Counted from the stretch's first letter, positions 23,291 through 37,482 are shown. The stretch is 64,000 nt of DNA from Acanthosepion esculentum (GCA_964036315.1 OZ038485.1:76196960-76260959), one strand, 5' to 3'. Notes: generated by a model not told the origin, from the letters alone. Program-made: numbers and translations.

Positions 23291-25615
23291 AAATTTGACC
23301 AATTACATTGGAATTTTGAGACCATATGAAATGGGTATTAGAGCATATTCTAAGGCCAACATTATCTACTTCAATGCATTATGATTCTCTCACTAAAATG
23401 GCCTTATTTTAATAATAAACACTTTTAAAAAAGCATTGATTTTGTTGAAAAATTCCTTCATTAAAAAAGTTGCTTCAATGGCTCCTCTGGGATAAGGGAT
23501 CCTGAAGTTTAATCTTCATTAGTTTCATAAGAGATCCGTCACTGAGTGGCGTGTTCACTGTTGTAGTTGAGTAGACACAAGTTTCTGCTAGTGAGTTTTT
23601 TTATAAAGAGAAGTTCTAAAGCTATGGCTGTTGGCATCAACTAAGTCTAAAATACTAGGATGTAGACAAAGGAATTCTACTTACCATGCAGACACCACAT
23701 TGGTTCTTGAAAATGACTAAGACAGCTGAAAGTACTTGAACAAATACAAACATGAACTTTGGACAGTTTATCCACAATTTTGATTCACATATACAACACC
23801 ATATTCAAAAATTGGAAAAATAAAATTAAAATTAAATAATATATATTTAAGAACAAATATAAAACATTTATCAATTTAACATGTTTCACTTTTATTATTA
23901 TGTTTCACTACAACATCACAGAATAAAAATGAATTATGTCGAATCAGCTTAGACATTGCTTTATTGCTGTAGTAGAATCTAAAAATCAACACTACATATT
24001 CTATATTTCAAAAAGAATAGCTGAACTGAATGAGTAAAATATATATATGAGTATCAGTAATCTTAATTAAAATTCTCATTTGATCACTAAATGTGTGTGT
24101 GTACACTAAGAACCATGCCTAATTTTTTAAATACATTTGGTAAAATATTTTTCATGCAAATAATTGAGACTGGTTACACTAATTTATAATTATTCACTTT
24201 AGTTAGAATAGAAATATTAGTGGTATTATTCTATTTTTTATTTGAGTTAAACCAGAAACGTTTTTCTTATTGAAATAGATTCATATAAAACTTCTTTTTG
24301 TAATGTTTAACTAGTGTTAACTCTCCAATTATTCAATACATCTTACTAATACCTATTTTAGTAAATAAAATAAATGTTTTTTTCTAATATTTGTAATATC
24401 TATAAAGTTAAATGAACATCTGTTGGAAACTTAAAAGAGTTCTTACTGAGTTTAAAGCAAACAAAATTCTATTCAACAAAATTTGTGTCATTATCCAAAA
24501 TTATTCTTGTTTCCTCAAAAAATATATAAAATTGTAAGCCTTGAAAACAAATCTAAAACAGTTAATAATATTAAATTAAAATAACAAAAATTGCACTGCA
24601 AATTTAATGGACTCTGCTTAATGACTTGAATGTAGTTGCTTAAAATAGTCATATTATGAATATTATTTTTGACAAGTAGCAATTTTAAGTAAAATATTCA
24701 AACAAGCAATTTATTTTTTTCAGATTTTTCCTGATTTTTAAATTTTCATGTGAATTTTTAAACATTATTTTTTTATTTATTCAGAAACATTATAATTTTT
24801 ATTTACATAACCATTTAAATTATACCCAAATTACCACTACATAAATTATATAATTTGAGTTCTACAAAACGTTGCATATCAACTTATTAAAGAATCTTTT
24901 TTTTACATCCCTGAAAAGGTTATTAACATTATGAACATGTTTACATTATTTAATTATTATTTACATTATTGCAAATGTTGCAGTAATTATTTTGATTTCG
25001 GTTTACTTATTTCTCTGAATAACAAAAGAATAAAAAATCAAGCTAATTTCTTCTCAGCTGGTAACAAAAATAGAATAAACAATTTGTTCAAGCAATTTGT
25101 TTAATACAATTTAAACAAATACAAATCATCCTTCCAGCACATATTGAGAAAAGTGACTGGTGCATATTTAAACAACTTGCATTTATTAGATGGGAATAGT
25201 GCTAAAGAAACAAACAGTTATTGCTATTCATTAAGTTTAGTTTAATACTGAACAGAATCAAATTGGATGGGGGTGGAGATCGTAGTAGGAAGATTGTATG
25301 GCAGTAATCTTTCAAATGGAGAGGGCTTGTTTGCCTTAAAACCAGCATTATAGGCAAGAACATCAGTTTTAGGCACATTAATAAAGAAACAACTATTTTA
25401 GTCATAAAGCAGGTCAGGAAGAAAGTCATCATTCAATAATTATTGATTATTTTACAGTTATTGAATAATTATTGATTACTTTATTTAGGGAAATAAAGTG
25501 AAACAATTTTGATTCTAAAAAACTGCTTGAATAAAGCCTAAAAAGCTGCAACTTTAGTTTGCTATATTTCTGTTACATCCCCAATCTCACCAAAAGAAAA
25601 GAAGACAAATTCATC

Positions 25616-25649
<34 letters not shown>

Positions 25650-26187
25650 ACAACAACAACATAATAAAATAAATGAGTATTAAATAAAATGTGACCATAT
25701 ATCAATGGATCATATTTTTAGTTTCAGGAAGATTAAAAAAATATTTAAAAATGCTAGGATTTCAAGTAAAATTTAGAAGTCCTGCAATAAGAGAATGCCT
25801 TTAATCACTATCATATGAGAAACAATTCCAAAATTTCTGTTTCAAAGATTGGAACTAAAAGAAAAACAGAAACCAAACTGTACATTTATGATAAGGATAT
25901 TAAGAAAAATATTGGAGATTTGAGAAGACAAGTTTTTTCTTGGATTCCAGGGGAAATAAATATTTAAAAATAATTGTTCATTATTATCTTTGGTATTTGG
26001 TTTTGCTTTCTTATTTCATCTATTTCTTTTTATTCACACTAACAAAAATACACTTGTACTGAATATTTTAAGATTATAGATTTTTAGTCTAGTTAATTTT
26101 GAATATATTTCACCAAAACTGAACTGATATTTGAAAATCTCTACTTTGAAACAAAAATCTGTCATAAATATACATAATCTGTCATAA

Positions 26188-26238
<51 letters not shown>
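23284..26238. other. Intron, AT-rich; small repeats only
   Basis: Holds a (TAG)n run at 25616-25649, a tandem duplication of a 27-base AT-rich unit (TTATTGAATAATTATTGATT) near 25431-25482, and an AT run at 26193-26239. A slightly GC-richer patch at 23470-23760 is not identified. Confidence 0.6.
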
Positions 26239-26242
<4 letters not shown>

Positions 26243-26586
26243 CACTTTAAATGTTATTTTTTAGTGTATACTCATATTAGAGTAGACTCTCCGTTTATTT
26301 ATGAAACAGTATTACTTATAACAGTCTTTATTTTTGTCTACTGGCCTGAATGTTCGAGAAAACTTATTAAAGACAAATTTAAGCCCTTTGGCAGGATTCG
26401 AACCTGTGTCCCTCTGGGCAGAGGAAGCTATCATTAAATCCTTCGTTCTGACAAACTTTTTCTTTAATAAGATTTCTTGAGCATTCAGGCTGGTAGACAA
26501 AAATAAATAAATATACTGTTTAATAAATAAAGAGAGCATTTACTCAAATATAAATATGCATTAAAAAATAGTATTTAAAGTGATAA
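26239..26586. mobile_element. Foldback element with tRNA-like centre
   Basis: The outer 130 or so bases on each side (26239-26372 and about 26453-26586) are imperfect inverted repeats: left TTATCACTTTAAATGTTATT, right arm in reverse complement TTATCACTTTAAATACTATT, then TTTTTGTCTAC, GCCTGAATG and ACTTATTAAAG-like blocks pair in order. The 80-base centre, on the minus strand, reads GAGGGACACAGGTTCGAATC then CTGCCAAAGGG, a perfect tRNA B box with a plausible T arm. No open frame. A MITE-like foldback that captured or evolved from a tRNA-type SINE is my best reading. Confidence 0.7.
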
Positions 26587-26589
26587 AAA

Positions 26590-27019
26590 ATCTGATTAAT
26601 AAAAATCCATTACTTTCTCTAAAATTCACTGTTTACAGTTGGATATGAAAATATATATAACACTGTCATTCTAAAAATAACTAATTGTGAAATATGTTTA
26701 AAGATAGTGGAAGCACTTTTCATAAACATTTTAATCCAGACCTTAATATTACTTGTTTTGAAATGACCCAGAATGTATTAGGGATATTCTGAAAGCACCT
26801 CAACATGGAATTGCTACTACTTCAATACAACACAGCTTAGAATTGTTAATATTCCTGTACAACACAAAATATAAACATATTAACAAGGAACCCCTTGAAA
26901 ATGGCAATGTATTGACTGAAAATACCTGAAAAAATAATCACTATGATTGTCCTTGTAAGAAAATCTAGAAGAACATCGTCTCACATTCAATGAAACATGT
27001 ATAAATGAAAGATTGCTGC

Positions 27020-27075
<56 letters not shown>

Positions 27076-28177
27076 CAAATTTCTTACATGAAACATTGTC
27101 CTTTTGAACATTATTCCTTTTTAACTAGACTTTCTTTCATCTTATTTCTCTTTCTCCTCTCAAATTGTTATTCTATGAATTGGAAATAAAGACATTGCTT
27201 ACGAACAATCCTAGAATGATGGTGTGAGGTTTGTGAAGGATTTCCTAATCAGGCATACCCTCTTACTTGTGTCTTTCTTGTCACATGATAAAGATAATAC
27301 AGACATTCATATGACAAATATAAAAGTGGAAAATACTGTTTACTTATATCTGAAAAGCATTATTTTAATAGCAATATTTTGTAATATTTTTACAGGTGAC
27401 TATGTGTGGATGACATAAGAGTTATCAGCATGAAAAATGGAATTGGAAAACTAAGGCTGTTACATTCTATTTACACTCAATAAATGCCCTTGAGAAAGGC
27501 ATAAATCTATCTCTTCTCTTCTCTAGCTATAGATAAATAGTAAAGCAGACTGGGCTATCGTAAAGGCAAACAGTCTAAGAGAAGGACAACTCTGAATTCA
27601 AAATCATGGAACCAGAAACCACTACACTATTTTCACAGGAATAATCATACTAATGCAAAATTTGCAGATATTACAGAAATGGAAGCTGTAAAAGGCTTTG
27701 TTTTTCTATATCCTGAAAGAGAATGACATTTTTAAAATTTCTGTAATGATAAAATTGTATTTGGTAATTGTGAATTTTACAAGTATGCCACTGAATTTAG
27801 TAGACTTGCATTATGACAGATCATCTCATGGTTTACATGCTAGTTATCCTCTATGTCCTGTGCCACTTCAGGACATGAGCGATCATGGCTCTCCACAACT
27901 TCCTATTCTTTGTAAATCTTAGTACGGTTTGTCTTTTCACCATCCCTCACGTTCCCTATTGTGCCAGCCATTTACACAAATTTTTTACATAGATTACAAG
28001 CTGTTTCCCTTTTTCTATCAATATATCCTGTGAGTATCAAATTCTCTAAGACCTGAAAAAATTTGGGGATAGCTTTTTTTAAGAAATCAACTTTTTAATA
28101 ATGTATGCTAAAATGGTCTTTCTTTCATTGCTTTAATTATTGTTCAGGATTGTATTTTCTTTTTCTACTATTTTTAG
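26590..28177. other. Intron with a (CT)n(AT)n run and unassigned repeat-like patches
   Basis: A CT run followed by an AT run at 27019-27073. Patches at about 27420-27650 and 27800-28010 are GC-richer than the background and look like old SINE or DNA-element bodies, but I cannot name them. Confidence 0.45.
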
Positions 28178-28327
28178 AGCATGAAACCACCATGGTTCAA
28201 AATTCTATCATCTCTACCTGTATGGGCAATTGTCATGGCACACTTTACTGAAAACTGGGGATTCTACACTTGGTTAACTGAACTTCCAACTTTCATGCAC
28301 GATATTTTGAAGTTCAACCTTCAAGAG
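28178..28327 (+). CDS. SLC17A5: Sialin-like SLC17 transporter, exon for TM7
   Basis: Fifty complete codons beginning [20 protein letters not shown] and ending [24 protein letters not shown]...W.FYT.LT.LPT.M..IL.FN.QE is very close to human sialin. At the TM7 position where VGLUTs carry the glutamate-selecting arginine (FCRSW), this protein has FTENW, so it is sialin-like rather than a glutamate loader. Acceptor TTTTTAG at 28176-28177; donor gtaagt at 28328. Both ends are phase 0. The following intron is 13.7 kb and contains most of the retroelement debris in the window. Confidence 0.95.
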
Positions 28328-28839
28328 GTAAGTACAGTTAATAAAAATCACGTGTGTGTGATGAGAGAGATCGATCTAAGCACCTGATGATAACATTATA
28401 ACAAACACCAATGTATTTGGTAATTCCCTTTTCTTTTTTGAGCTTGCTCTATCTTTTTTGTCAATGGGTTGCTATTAAAACCCATTCTGCTAATCCAAGA
28501 ACTACTTTTTACAATGGCAAAAAAGTTACCAAAAATTGTTTTCTTCAATTTTTAAAAATTAAAAAAGTAATTGCCAAATTCTTTAGTTTCTTTTTATCTT
28601 TGTAAAATAAAAAATGAAATGAAGAATTTCACAATTATATCAACTTAAACATAAGTATCTTTTGAAAAATATATCAACCTCTTACAATAAAATCACCAAG
28701 CATTATCAGTAGTTTATTAAAATGACTACATCTCTAGTCATTTTACTGATGTTGCTTTATTTTTATTTAAATGTTTTTAACTATGTGTAGCATGTTCTGG
28801 GATCACCTCAAAAGATGCCATAATATACTTTGCACTTAA

Positions 28840-29049
28840 TATCATACCAGCCCATTAAGGAAGCCAGGTGCTGGGTTGACCTGAGGTGCAGTCTCACATG
28901 ACTGGCTCAGTGGTTCAGTTGCATCTGGGGTGGCAAGCAAGGGAAATAACTGTATTACAGACAGATATATAAACACCCTCTCTAGAAAGGACAGTCTGTC
29001 ATAGACATGAATGTATGGTCCACCTTCAAATGAGAACCTGAGAGTGCAT

Positions 29050-29124
<75 letters not shown>

Positions 29125-29125
29125 A
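28840..29125. repeat. (CA)n microsatellite with unassigned GC-richer flank
   Basis: A pure CA run of about 74 bases at 29049-29122, preceded by a balanced-composition patch (28850-29048) containing GACTGGCTCAGTGGTTCAGT, which resembles a tRNA A-box region and may be a SINE. From 29130 to 30915 the intron is AT-rich, with a short C-run at 29486-29495. Confidence 0.6.
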
Positions 29126-30915
29126 ACCGATAGTATTAAACAATGTTTGGAGTTGAATAAAATGTAATTTTATATTAATGTTATTGTTATCATTTGGTCT
29201 GCATAAGACATTACATAAATACAGCTGCTCCTGCTACTAATGAACTGAAATACATAATAAAAAATTAGAATTTACATATATTTCATTGCATATAAAACAC
29301 ACCTGAAAGAAACAGATATTTTATCCATCAATTTACTATATTTCCCTGCATATGAGGCACACATTTTAATTTTTAATAACTATACAAATCTTATATTACA
29401 TCCAATGTACTGGTTTTATAACTAGGGAACTTTTTACTAAAGCTTGAAATGAACAGCATAAGAATTGCAATTAGTCCTCTGAATGCCCCCCCCCCCGCCG
29501 TAAACCATGTCTTAAAGATCAGTAAATAGAAAATAAGTTGTTGAGAAGTTATTTCTGATTATAGACACAATTAAAGTTAAGACTTCATATTTTCTCATAT
29601 TTTTATGCCATTATTCAAGGATTTTTCAGGAGAGTCTGTGATTGAAACCTTTCTATCAGTGTGTTATACTAATTCTTGTACTTCTTGTAGTTGTTATATT
29701 AATTGCAAATGAATCCACAGACAAATAAAAACTGAACTAACAGAATAGATTTATTGAACTCATGACTTGGATTGGTCAAACTAAGGTTTGTAATGAGAAT
29801 CAATCAGTTTCAAATTCTTTCAGAAATCTGGTTTTAAATCAATTCTACAAAACTGACATGAATAATCAAAAATTTATTTCTCAAGCAAAATATTTAAGGT
29901 CAAGCAAACAAAATTGTAAATCAATTATAATTCTTGTGTTTATTATTTTTCTATTTCCTTTGTTCCCCAGCAGCTAAAATTCTTGATTTTTAATTTGATT
30001 GATTCATTATTAAATTTAATAGGCACATTCATATCACAACAGCAATTAAAAAACAAGTGAAAACCTCGTAGGCATTTTTAATGTAAAGAAATGATACACA
30101 TGTGTATGATATTTAATTCACTTTATTATTTGCACAATATGCCTGATCTATATTGTGCATATATGTTTTCTGTTATGAGTGTATATATAAAGTAAGTAGG
30201 GTTACCTTTGTATATATTCAGATATATTCATGAATGTATACAGAATATACAGAGATGGGGGTGCTGAAAAGATCTTGGCTCAACGAACTTCTTAAAATCC
30301 CTATTCTGATCTTTGATTATTAAAATACTGATTTTGGAAAGAGAGTACAGTTAAGAAATTTTCTGCACTCCCTTGTAAGTACATATCAGTACTCTTACTT
30401 GTGAGGATGTGTGTTTCTTCAATTAATGATTTTCTTGTTTTATATCCAATTATTGTATTTTAATTGTATGTATTAATTTCTCTCATTAGTATCATTACTT
30501 CAATGCATTGTGATTTACTGGACAATTATTTATACCATTACAGATGTCATAATTATGATATGATTGATGTATTCCAAAACTGTATATTTTGTTTACATAT
30601 TTGATACCACTGTTTATCATGACAAATATTATTCTTACCGACAATTAAGATTTATTTTATTACTTCAACATTTTTTCAAACATTCTCTTTTCATTTTTAT
30701 ATTGAATTTTCCTATTGCTATTTGTTTAAATTTTTTTTTGTAAAACCATAGAAAATGTTTTGTGTTTCAAGTTTTGGGTCCAACTTGATTATTTAATGCC
30801 TGTTTACCTAAACTTTTCTTAAGAATATTGTGTCATGGTTCTTATATAAACTTTCAGAAAATAAAAGAAGTGCCAAAATAAACATTCCTGTAAGTGCTAC
30901 AAGAGAAATTAAAAT

Positions 30916-31073
30916 AAAATTTTACATCCATTCTTTCAAAGTTTCTTATATTGTTGCTTATGTTGTTACTATAATTCTCATTGCTTATATAAGAATATAA
31001 TTAAGCAACGAGAATTATACTAACAATATAAGCAACAATATAAGAAACTTTGAAAGAATGGATGTAAAATTTT
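30916..31073. repeat. 72-bp inverted repeat, 14-base loop
   Basis: 30916-30987 pairs with 31002-31073 with three mismatches by eye; left arm begins AAAATTTTACATCCATTCTT. The loop is TATAAGAATATAAT. This is a near-complete hairpin. No coding or transposon identity was found. Confidence 0.92.
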
Positions 31074-31350
31074 GGTTCCCATCAATGTTTTGCATGATGG
31101 AAAAAAATTATAACTTGAGTGCTAAGTTTAAACTTAAGTATGCAATTAATCAGCAAAGAATTTGGCTTTCACCAGATAAAAACTTTTAGCATCGTTTTTA
31201 TAATGACTCATACATATTAACATACTATGATGTTAAACAATCATTTGTATGTTTAACAATTAACATTATTATTGTATGATGTTAGGAATTCACAATTAAA
31301 ATACATATATTTTGTACTATTTTTTTAAAAGTTTATACTTGATAACTTTA

Positions 31351-32193
31351 CAGGGTGTGATGAGTAAATTGTTGCCATTTATATTTTTAATTTTGTGCAT
31401 TGTTTTTGATTTTGTTGACTGCACACCATCTGTGAGAAAAAGAGCACAATAACACAATTCATTCTGTCAGAAATTTGAAAACGGCATGCTGTACTGCTTG
31501 GCATTCGCACTGGAAGCTACAATACAAACATTTCAGAGTGCGTGTGTGTAAATCTGAGGACAGTACAGAGGATTCAGAAAGAGTTGGATGAGTCTAATGG
31601 TGATTACGAAGGTATGGCAACTCAGAAAACTGACTCTGATCATTCTGATAAGAAAAGAACTCCTAAATTTGTTTGGAGAGGGCCTCAGACTCAACACAGA
31701 GGCCTGCATCATGTGCTTTGATGAGTTAGTTGCCCTGCTGCTAGAAGACCCTATGTCTGGTAACAGGACTCTGCACCATGCCACACAAGCAGGAGAACCC
31801 AGTCATGGCTGTCAGACAATTTCTGCAACCACATCATCCCTTACATTTGGCCACCTAACTCCCCAGACTACAACCCCCTTGATTATTATGTGTGGGGTGC
31901 AATTGAGTGAGAGACAAACAAAACTCCTTGTAATGTCAAAGATGAACTGAAGGCAAGGATTATGTAAGCATTCCCCAACTTATGCAAGGAGACCATCCAG
32001 AAGAAATGCAAGAAGATTTCAAAGTTTTCTGGAGGCCGTGGTTGAAGTCAATGGCGATTTTATTGAATGTTATTACTCTTTAGTATTTCAAGATATTTTT
32101 GTGTAAATTTGGTAAACATATCTATTAAAATGAGATGTCAGTGTTATTTTCATTTGTGTGTAATTTAAATGACAATTTATCCATCACACCCTG
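31351..32193 (+). mobile_element. Deleted Tc1/mariner element with both ends and TA target
   Basis: Starts CAGGGTGTGATGAGTAAATT after TA, and ends with AATTTATCCATCACACCCTG before TA: inverted repeats about 20 bases long with two mismatches, exact boundaries. The 843-base interior holds only ends of a transposase: N-side GDYEGMATQKTDSDHSDKKR then TPKFV, and C-side ITP/IPYIWPPNSPDYNPLDYY then VWGAIE, ETNKTPCNVKDELKARIM. The middle, including the first catalytic Asp region, is missing. Same branch as the element at 14074-15571, but a different subfamily by its ends. Confidence 0.92.
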
Positions 32194-32194
32194 T

Positions 32195-35100
32195 ATATTT
32201 TTATTTTATAAGGTTTAAAAAAATTATAAAATTTATAAAAATTTGTTTTTATTTTATAATAGAATGCATTCAACCATGCTAAAGAAACATGCACACATTT
32301 TCTTAATCTGACAAAAAGCTAAAAAGGAGCAGGAAAATTAAAAATTCTTCTTCATTTATTACTGTGGAAATATGCTGCATATGGATTTCTTTCTTAACAA
32401 AACTATTTCTATTGCTAATATAAAAAAAAAGTGATAGAAAGCTGACCCATCTGTTTACATCAGATGCTGAAAATCTTAAAAATTTAAAGTTTATTGTCCC
32501 TGTATCTTCAGTGTTTATTGATATTTATTGTATTTCCTCCACCATGTATATGACTATATTGATAAAACCATTATTAGTCTGAAGAAATCCTTTTAAAATG
32601 AAAAAAACATAATATAGAATTTTTTTCCATTGTCATTCAACTTTCCACTATTTGTTTTATATATAGATTTATATATCTTCCATATATACACCACTGGATT
32701 TAGGATGAGGCCCTGTGTTAGTTAAGTTATGATGCCCCATTTCCTGGGCTTCACATGCCTACAGAGGCATGGAAGGAGGATGTGGCCCCTTGGCCAATGG
32801 GACCCTGTGCTTAAGCAAACCTAAGCACAATGACAAATTAAGCACTGCACACACAAACACATATATATATACATGCGAGTTGATACAATGTGAGTCTTGC
32901 ATTTGAAGTACAAAAGATGAAAGTATTTCTGAAAATATTTTCATAGACAATCAATATTTGATTAACAAAATAGTGTAGTTGATGTTTTTTACTAGTTCAT
33001 TGTTTTTTGTAAATAGAATAGCTCCCTATCAGTTTATTGTACTGACAATGGAAGTTGTCTTATTATTAACATACAATGAGGGACCTCTGAGAAAATATAA
33101 GTGGCCTGATACAATAACAATGCATAAAAAGTTATCAGAGAAAATATTGTTTGCATATTACACGAAAAGTAACATTAATGTCATTAATAAATTGATAAAA
33201 CAATTAAATTTTTAGCAAATGAACAAAAACACTTCTCAAATCTTATTAGAATCATTTCTCAGACTCTCGTTGCAACATTTTCAAAACAGTATTTTAAAAA
33301 TTCTTTGCCCAATTATAATGGCATGCACTGACAGGAAAAGAAACTTAAAACAATTTCCTTTGATTCCTATTTTTACTCAGTGCAAACTCTATTACTGACC
33401 TTAGAAATGAATTAAAGAGAATTAAAATTACAGTTATCACAAGTAAGCATAAAACACATCTATAACACTCAAAACAAGCAAGCAACTCCAAACATCTTAA
33501 TTCAGAAATTAATAACTTTCTACTATTTCATATTTAAAAAGAATGCATTCTTTTCTCTTGTTTGTTAAATAATAGAACAATGACCAAATTTACAGTCAAC
33601 ATAAATTTTATGACATTGATTCACCTTCATTTCTGTGGAATGGGAATATGAAAAATCTGAAAGTGACATAACCATTATGAGATGAAGTTTCAAAGAAATG
33701 AAAATATCTTCCATAAAAATTTATAAAAAAAATTATAAATATGGGCATATATATATATGTGTGTGTGTGTGTGTTTATTTTGGTACATTGTGATTGCTGA
33801 TATATAATATATGAGAATATGTGATTGTAGATATGTAAAGAAAATGTTTGTGCATATAATATACTCATTAACATTATGCTAATGAGTATATGTTCATTTG
33901 TAAGTGTATTTTCTGTACAGAAGAATGTGTCTGCAGTTTTTCAAAATAATGTATCCAGTCTTTAACAAACTTTTTCTTTGTGAATTTACATGAATACATT
34001 CAGCTGTGTGTAATGACCCTGACCAGGATCAGATTTCATTCAATATGCTTCCTAAGTGAACCAAAGCTACAAAATTGCCAATTGTACAAATTTCCAGAAC
34101 TCAGCAGGCAGATATTGGCATGTGAATGCAACAAGTTACCAAAATATTGTTAGCTGGATGAAAATTAAACTATAAGATTTAAAACATACAAAAAAGGATA
34201 GCATAACATCTAAGTCAGAATGAATGCAATTGAACCCCATCAATATGTATGAAGGTTACAATCTAACTTATATAAAGAGCTTCTAATAAAAAATTTTGTC
34301 TTTTACATGTTTTTTTCCTTATCCTGGATCAGATCAAAGAGTTGTATTAAATATACAGTTGTCCCTGTTCTTTGATGTCAATATCAAACTGGGCTTGCTG
34401 TAACCAATAATTTATGGCAATATATTCCTTACCAAAAATTCAATACAAAATTCAGTGAAAGATTTGATTATTTTTTACAGGGCTTTAAGAATATTTTTTT
34501 TAAATTTTGGTACAGTGGAATTATTAAAAAGAACTAAACTAACATGTTTTAATTAAAAGAAACTTTTAGAAAAAAACACAATTTTTCTTCTCATCTTAAG
34601 ATAACCATTTGACCATACGAGAATCTCTCTGATGTTAGGTTTTTTACTTTTTAATTAAGATTTATTCACTATTTTTACTCTTATTAACAAATTGGGAAGA
34701 ATAATCTTAACCTTTGATAGCAGATATCCAATATTTTCTTATTTTGTATCATATCTTAGCCTTAAGTTTAAAAAAACAACTGGAAAAAGGAAAATCTTTT
34801 CAAACTATTATCCTAACGTTTTCAAATCATATCCATACCACAGGTAACAGGGTTCAGTGCTAAATGTGACCATTAGTGAAGATTGTTTCAAAAACTTGCA
34901 TATGTATTTTAAGTAAAAGTTTGACATACAATCGCTGATTTATGGACAACAATCAGAAATTGAAACGACTGAGTATTTCTTATAACATTTTTATTTTTAA
35001 TTTAATTTGGACTTCCTAAAAATGCCACTGAACAAATTTGTTATTGAGTAATAGGAAAAATATAAATATCAAAGTTTTGACAAAAAAAAATGCTTGCTGA

Positions 35101-35708
35101 TATTTTAGTGAAATACAATACAATATAATGAATAATAAAAAGTTACAATTTTTTTATCTTTATAAAATATAAACATTTTTAGCAATTAACTTCTATTTTA
35201 CTAACAAAATGATTAATCAAGCATTTTTTGCTCTGAATATCTTCTTTTTATTCTCTATTCTTGAACTGAATAGATTCTAATTAAAACGATGCATGGATGA
35301 CCTCAAACAAACTTTCCTACTTTGAAGTAAAGAACAAAATTTATTTCACCCTGAAGTACTTTTGATGTATGAATGCATATTTTTCTATATGCATCTTCAT
35401 AAACATTGTTATATATTTACATATATATGTGTGCATATGTATATAGATATCGAACACATATACATGCCTACACTAAAATAAATACATTCATATGCACAAT
35501 TTTATTACTGAATAGAAACATTGCTCTTGATGTAGAGACCCTGTGTCTGATCAACTGAAATGTAGCATCTGTTATATAACTTCATAATTTCAATTTGTCA
35601 ACACTAAAGTAATCAAAATTGGGCAAGAAGGGAAGACAATACATTCAAACCAAATTCTTACACAAATGAGAAATAAGAAACTCCCTAATAATTATATAAA
35701 TAAAGTAT
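32195..35708. other. Intron, AT-rich; nothing firmly recognised
   Basis: Mostly plain AT-rich DNA. A balanced patch at 32690-32870 (containing GGATGTGGCCCCTTGGCCAA) and another at 34000-34160 look like old repeats without identity. A short TA/GT run lies at 33749-33773. Confidence 0.5.
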
Positions 35709-36140
35709 ATATTTTTTCAACATTTGTAGATAGACCAAGGTTTATCTTGTACTGGCAATACTAACAGGTATATAAAGCATTGAAATTTTATTTTTGTATA
35801 CAAATGTAAAAAACAACAAATGTAACCTGTGTACCAAGAGACCCAAAAAAGAAGGAACACCATTGTTCTCCTTTTCAAATTTAAATTAAAAGCTGAGAAC
35901 AATTTATTTGGTGTTTAATATCCCAGCCTCAACCTCACTGTCAAACATATAGTGCCATCAACATACCAAGAATAGCAAATGGGTCTTTCAGTACAAACAA
36001 GTAAATCTTACTCATAAAAACCAACAAACATATTGGTGATTGTAGGGCCCAGTGAACTACCCATAGATATCCCATCAATTTGCCTATACGTGATCTAGTT
36101 AATGCTGTATTCCACAGACACAGTGGCAAATTTATAAAAT
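35709..36140 (-). pseudogene. Penelope-like RT fragment
   Basis: The minus strand reads, with shifts, RQIDGISMGSSLGPTITNMF then VGFYE, a KDPFAILGYVDGTI-like stretch and later FFTFVYKNKISML. The G.SMGS.LGP..ANMF.G..E and Y-V-D order matches palm motifs of Penelope-like reverse transcriptases, with the second Asp of YVDD changed to Gly. Fragment only, inactive. Confidence 0.6.
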
Positions 36141-37480
36141 GTTAAATAAATAAAATGAAAATTGAATAAATTTATTTCCAAGTTTTGGATTTTTCACTGT
36201 TTAAATCTTCAAATCAAGTTCATAATTGTTTTTTCTCTTTTATTTAAGTAAACAATTTTTATTAGATAATTTCAATTACTGGAATTTTTGGTGAAATACA
36301 TATTTTGTTAAAATTAGTGAAAATATCTTTGAGAAAGTCTATAAACAAAAATGTGTACATATTTGTATAATTAGAATGTTAAATTCTAAAACAATTTAAA
36401 TTCCATATTTTAAAATTTCTTGTTTAAGAATAAGTATGAAATAAAAATATACAAAATATATACAACTACATCTAAATTAATCACAGTGCCAGAGATTTTA
36501 CTCAACTTAATTCAAGAGAATCGCCAATACACTCTGAGTAAAAGTCAGAAAATTCTGCTTGCATCAGACATCAAAGCAAGTTATTTTCATTCACATTTAA
36601 AAATTTAGTTATAAAGTGTGTATAGATACAGAAAATATATATACACATAAAAATAACATTTTTTGATTATTTACTCATTAACAAGTTATTTCATTCAGAA
36701 TGTTTCAAAATGGACATTATCCATGGATGTACCTGAGTTCTACAGCTGTTTTTCATATTTTTCAAAAGGAATGCATTAGCATGCTGACAAAATAATTTAA
36801 TTCCTTTTGTTCCTTAATCCATTTATGTTCTAGAATTCTTTGATTTTCAGTTTCTCCTCCATACATAGATTACAAATAATGCCTGTTGTCAAAACATATG
36901 GGAACTAAAAATGAAAGGGAAACACCAGCAGTAGAATAGGATATAATAAAAAAGATAGTAAAAAATTGCAATCTATGTGGGAAGAAGAAATTGGAAATCA
37001 TAGATATATATATATATAATAACTAACAAATATGTTTAATGCCTGAGCTACAAATTTACTTCTACTCAATGAAAATTCTTATCATTCATATCTTTGTATT
37101 CAGTTTTCCATAAAAGATGTGGCTACCATACTTTTCCCTGACATCTATAAAAAATAGAACTAAGATTTCTTTATGATTTTATCATTTCAATGAAATTTAA
37201 TTTGTCTTTATATGGCTTCAGAAGATTTGTTGTGTTTTTATTCAATTGTATATTTGTACATATGTCTGCATAACTCTTAGAAATTTTTGTTAAAATCTTG
37301 TTTCACAGACAATTTTAGAATATAATGGATGGAAATAACCTTAACATCCCTGAAAGTCAGAAGAAAGTTTGGTTGATTTCATTTCTATTTCTTATAAATC
37401 AAAATAGTAGTAAAATAACCTCACCTTGTTAATCAGTTGTCAGTAACCTAAAAGTATTTTGTGGAATTATCTTAATTATC
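36141..37480. other. Intron, AT-rich, nothing recognised
   Basis: No microsatellite longer than about 12 units and no coding character until the CT run that begins near 37485. Confidence 0.5.
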
Positions 37481-37482
37481 TT

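Noticed and set aside
25616..25649. CRISPR-like or tandem repeat array
   Set aside because: A plain TAG trinucleotide microsatellite; there are no spaced direct repeats anywhere in the window.
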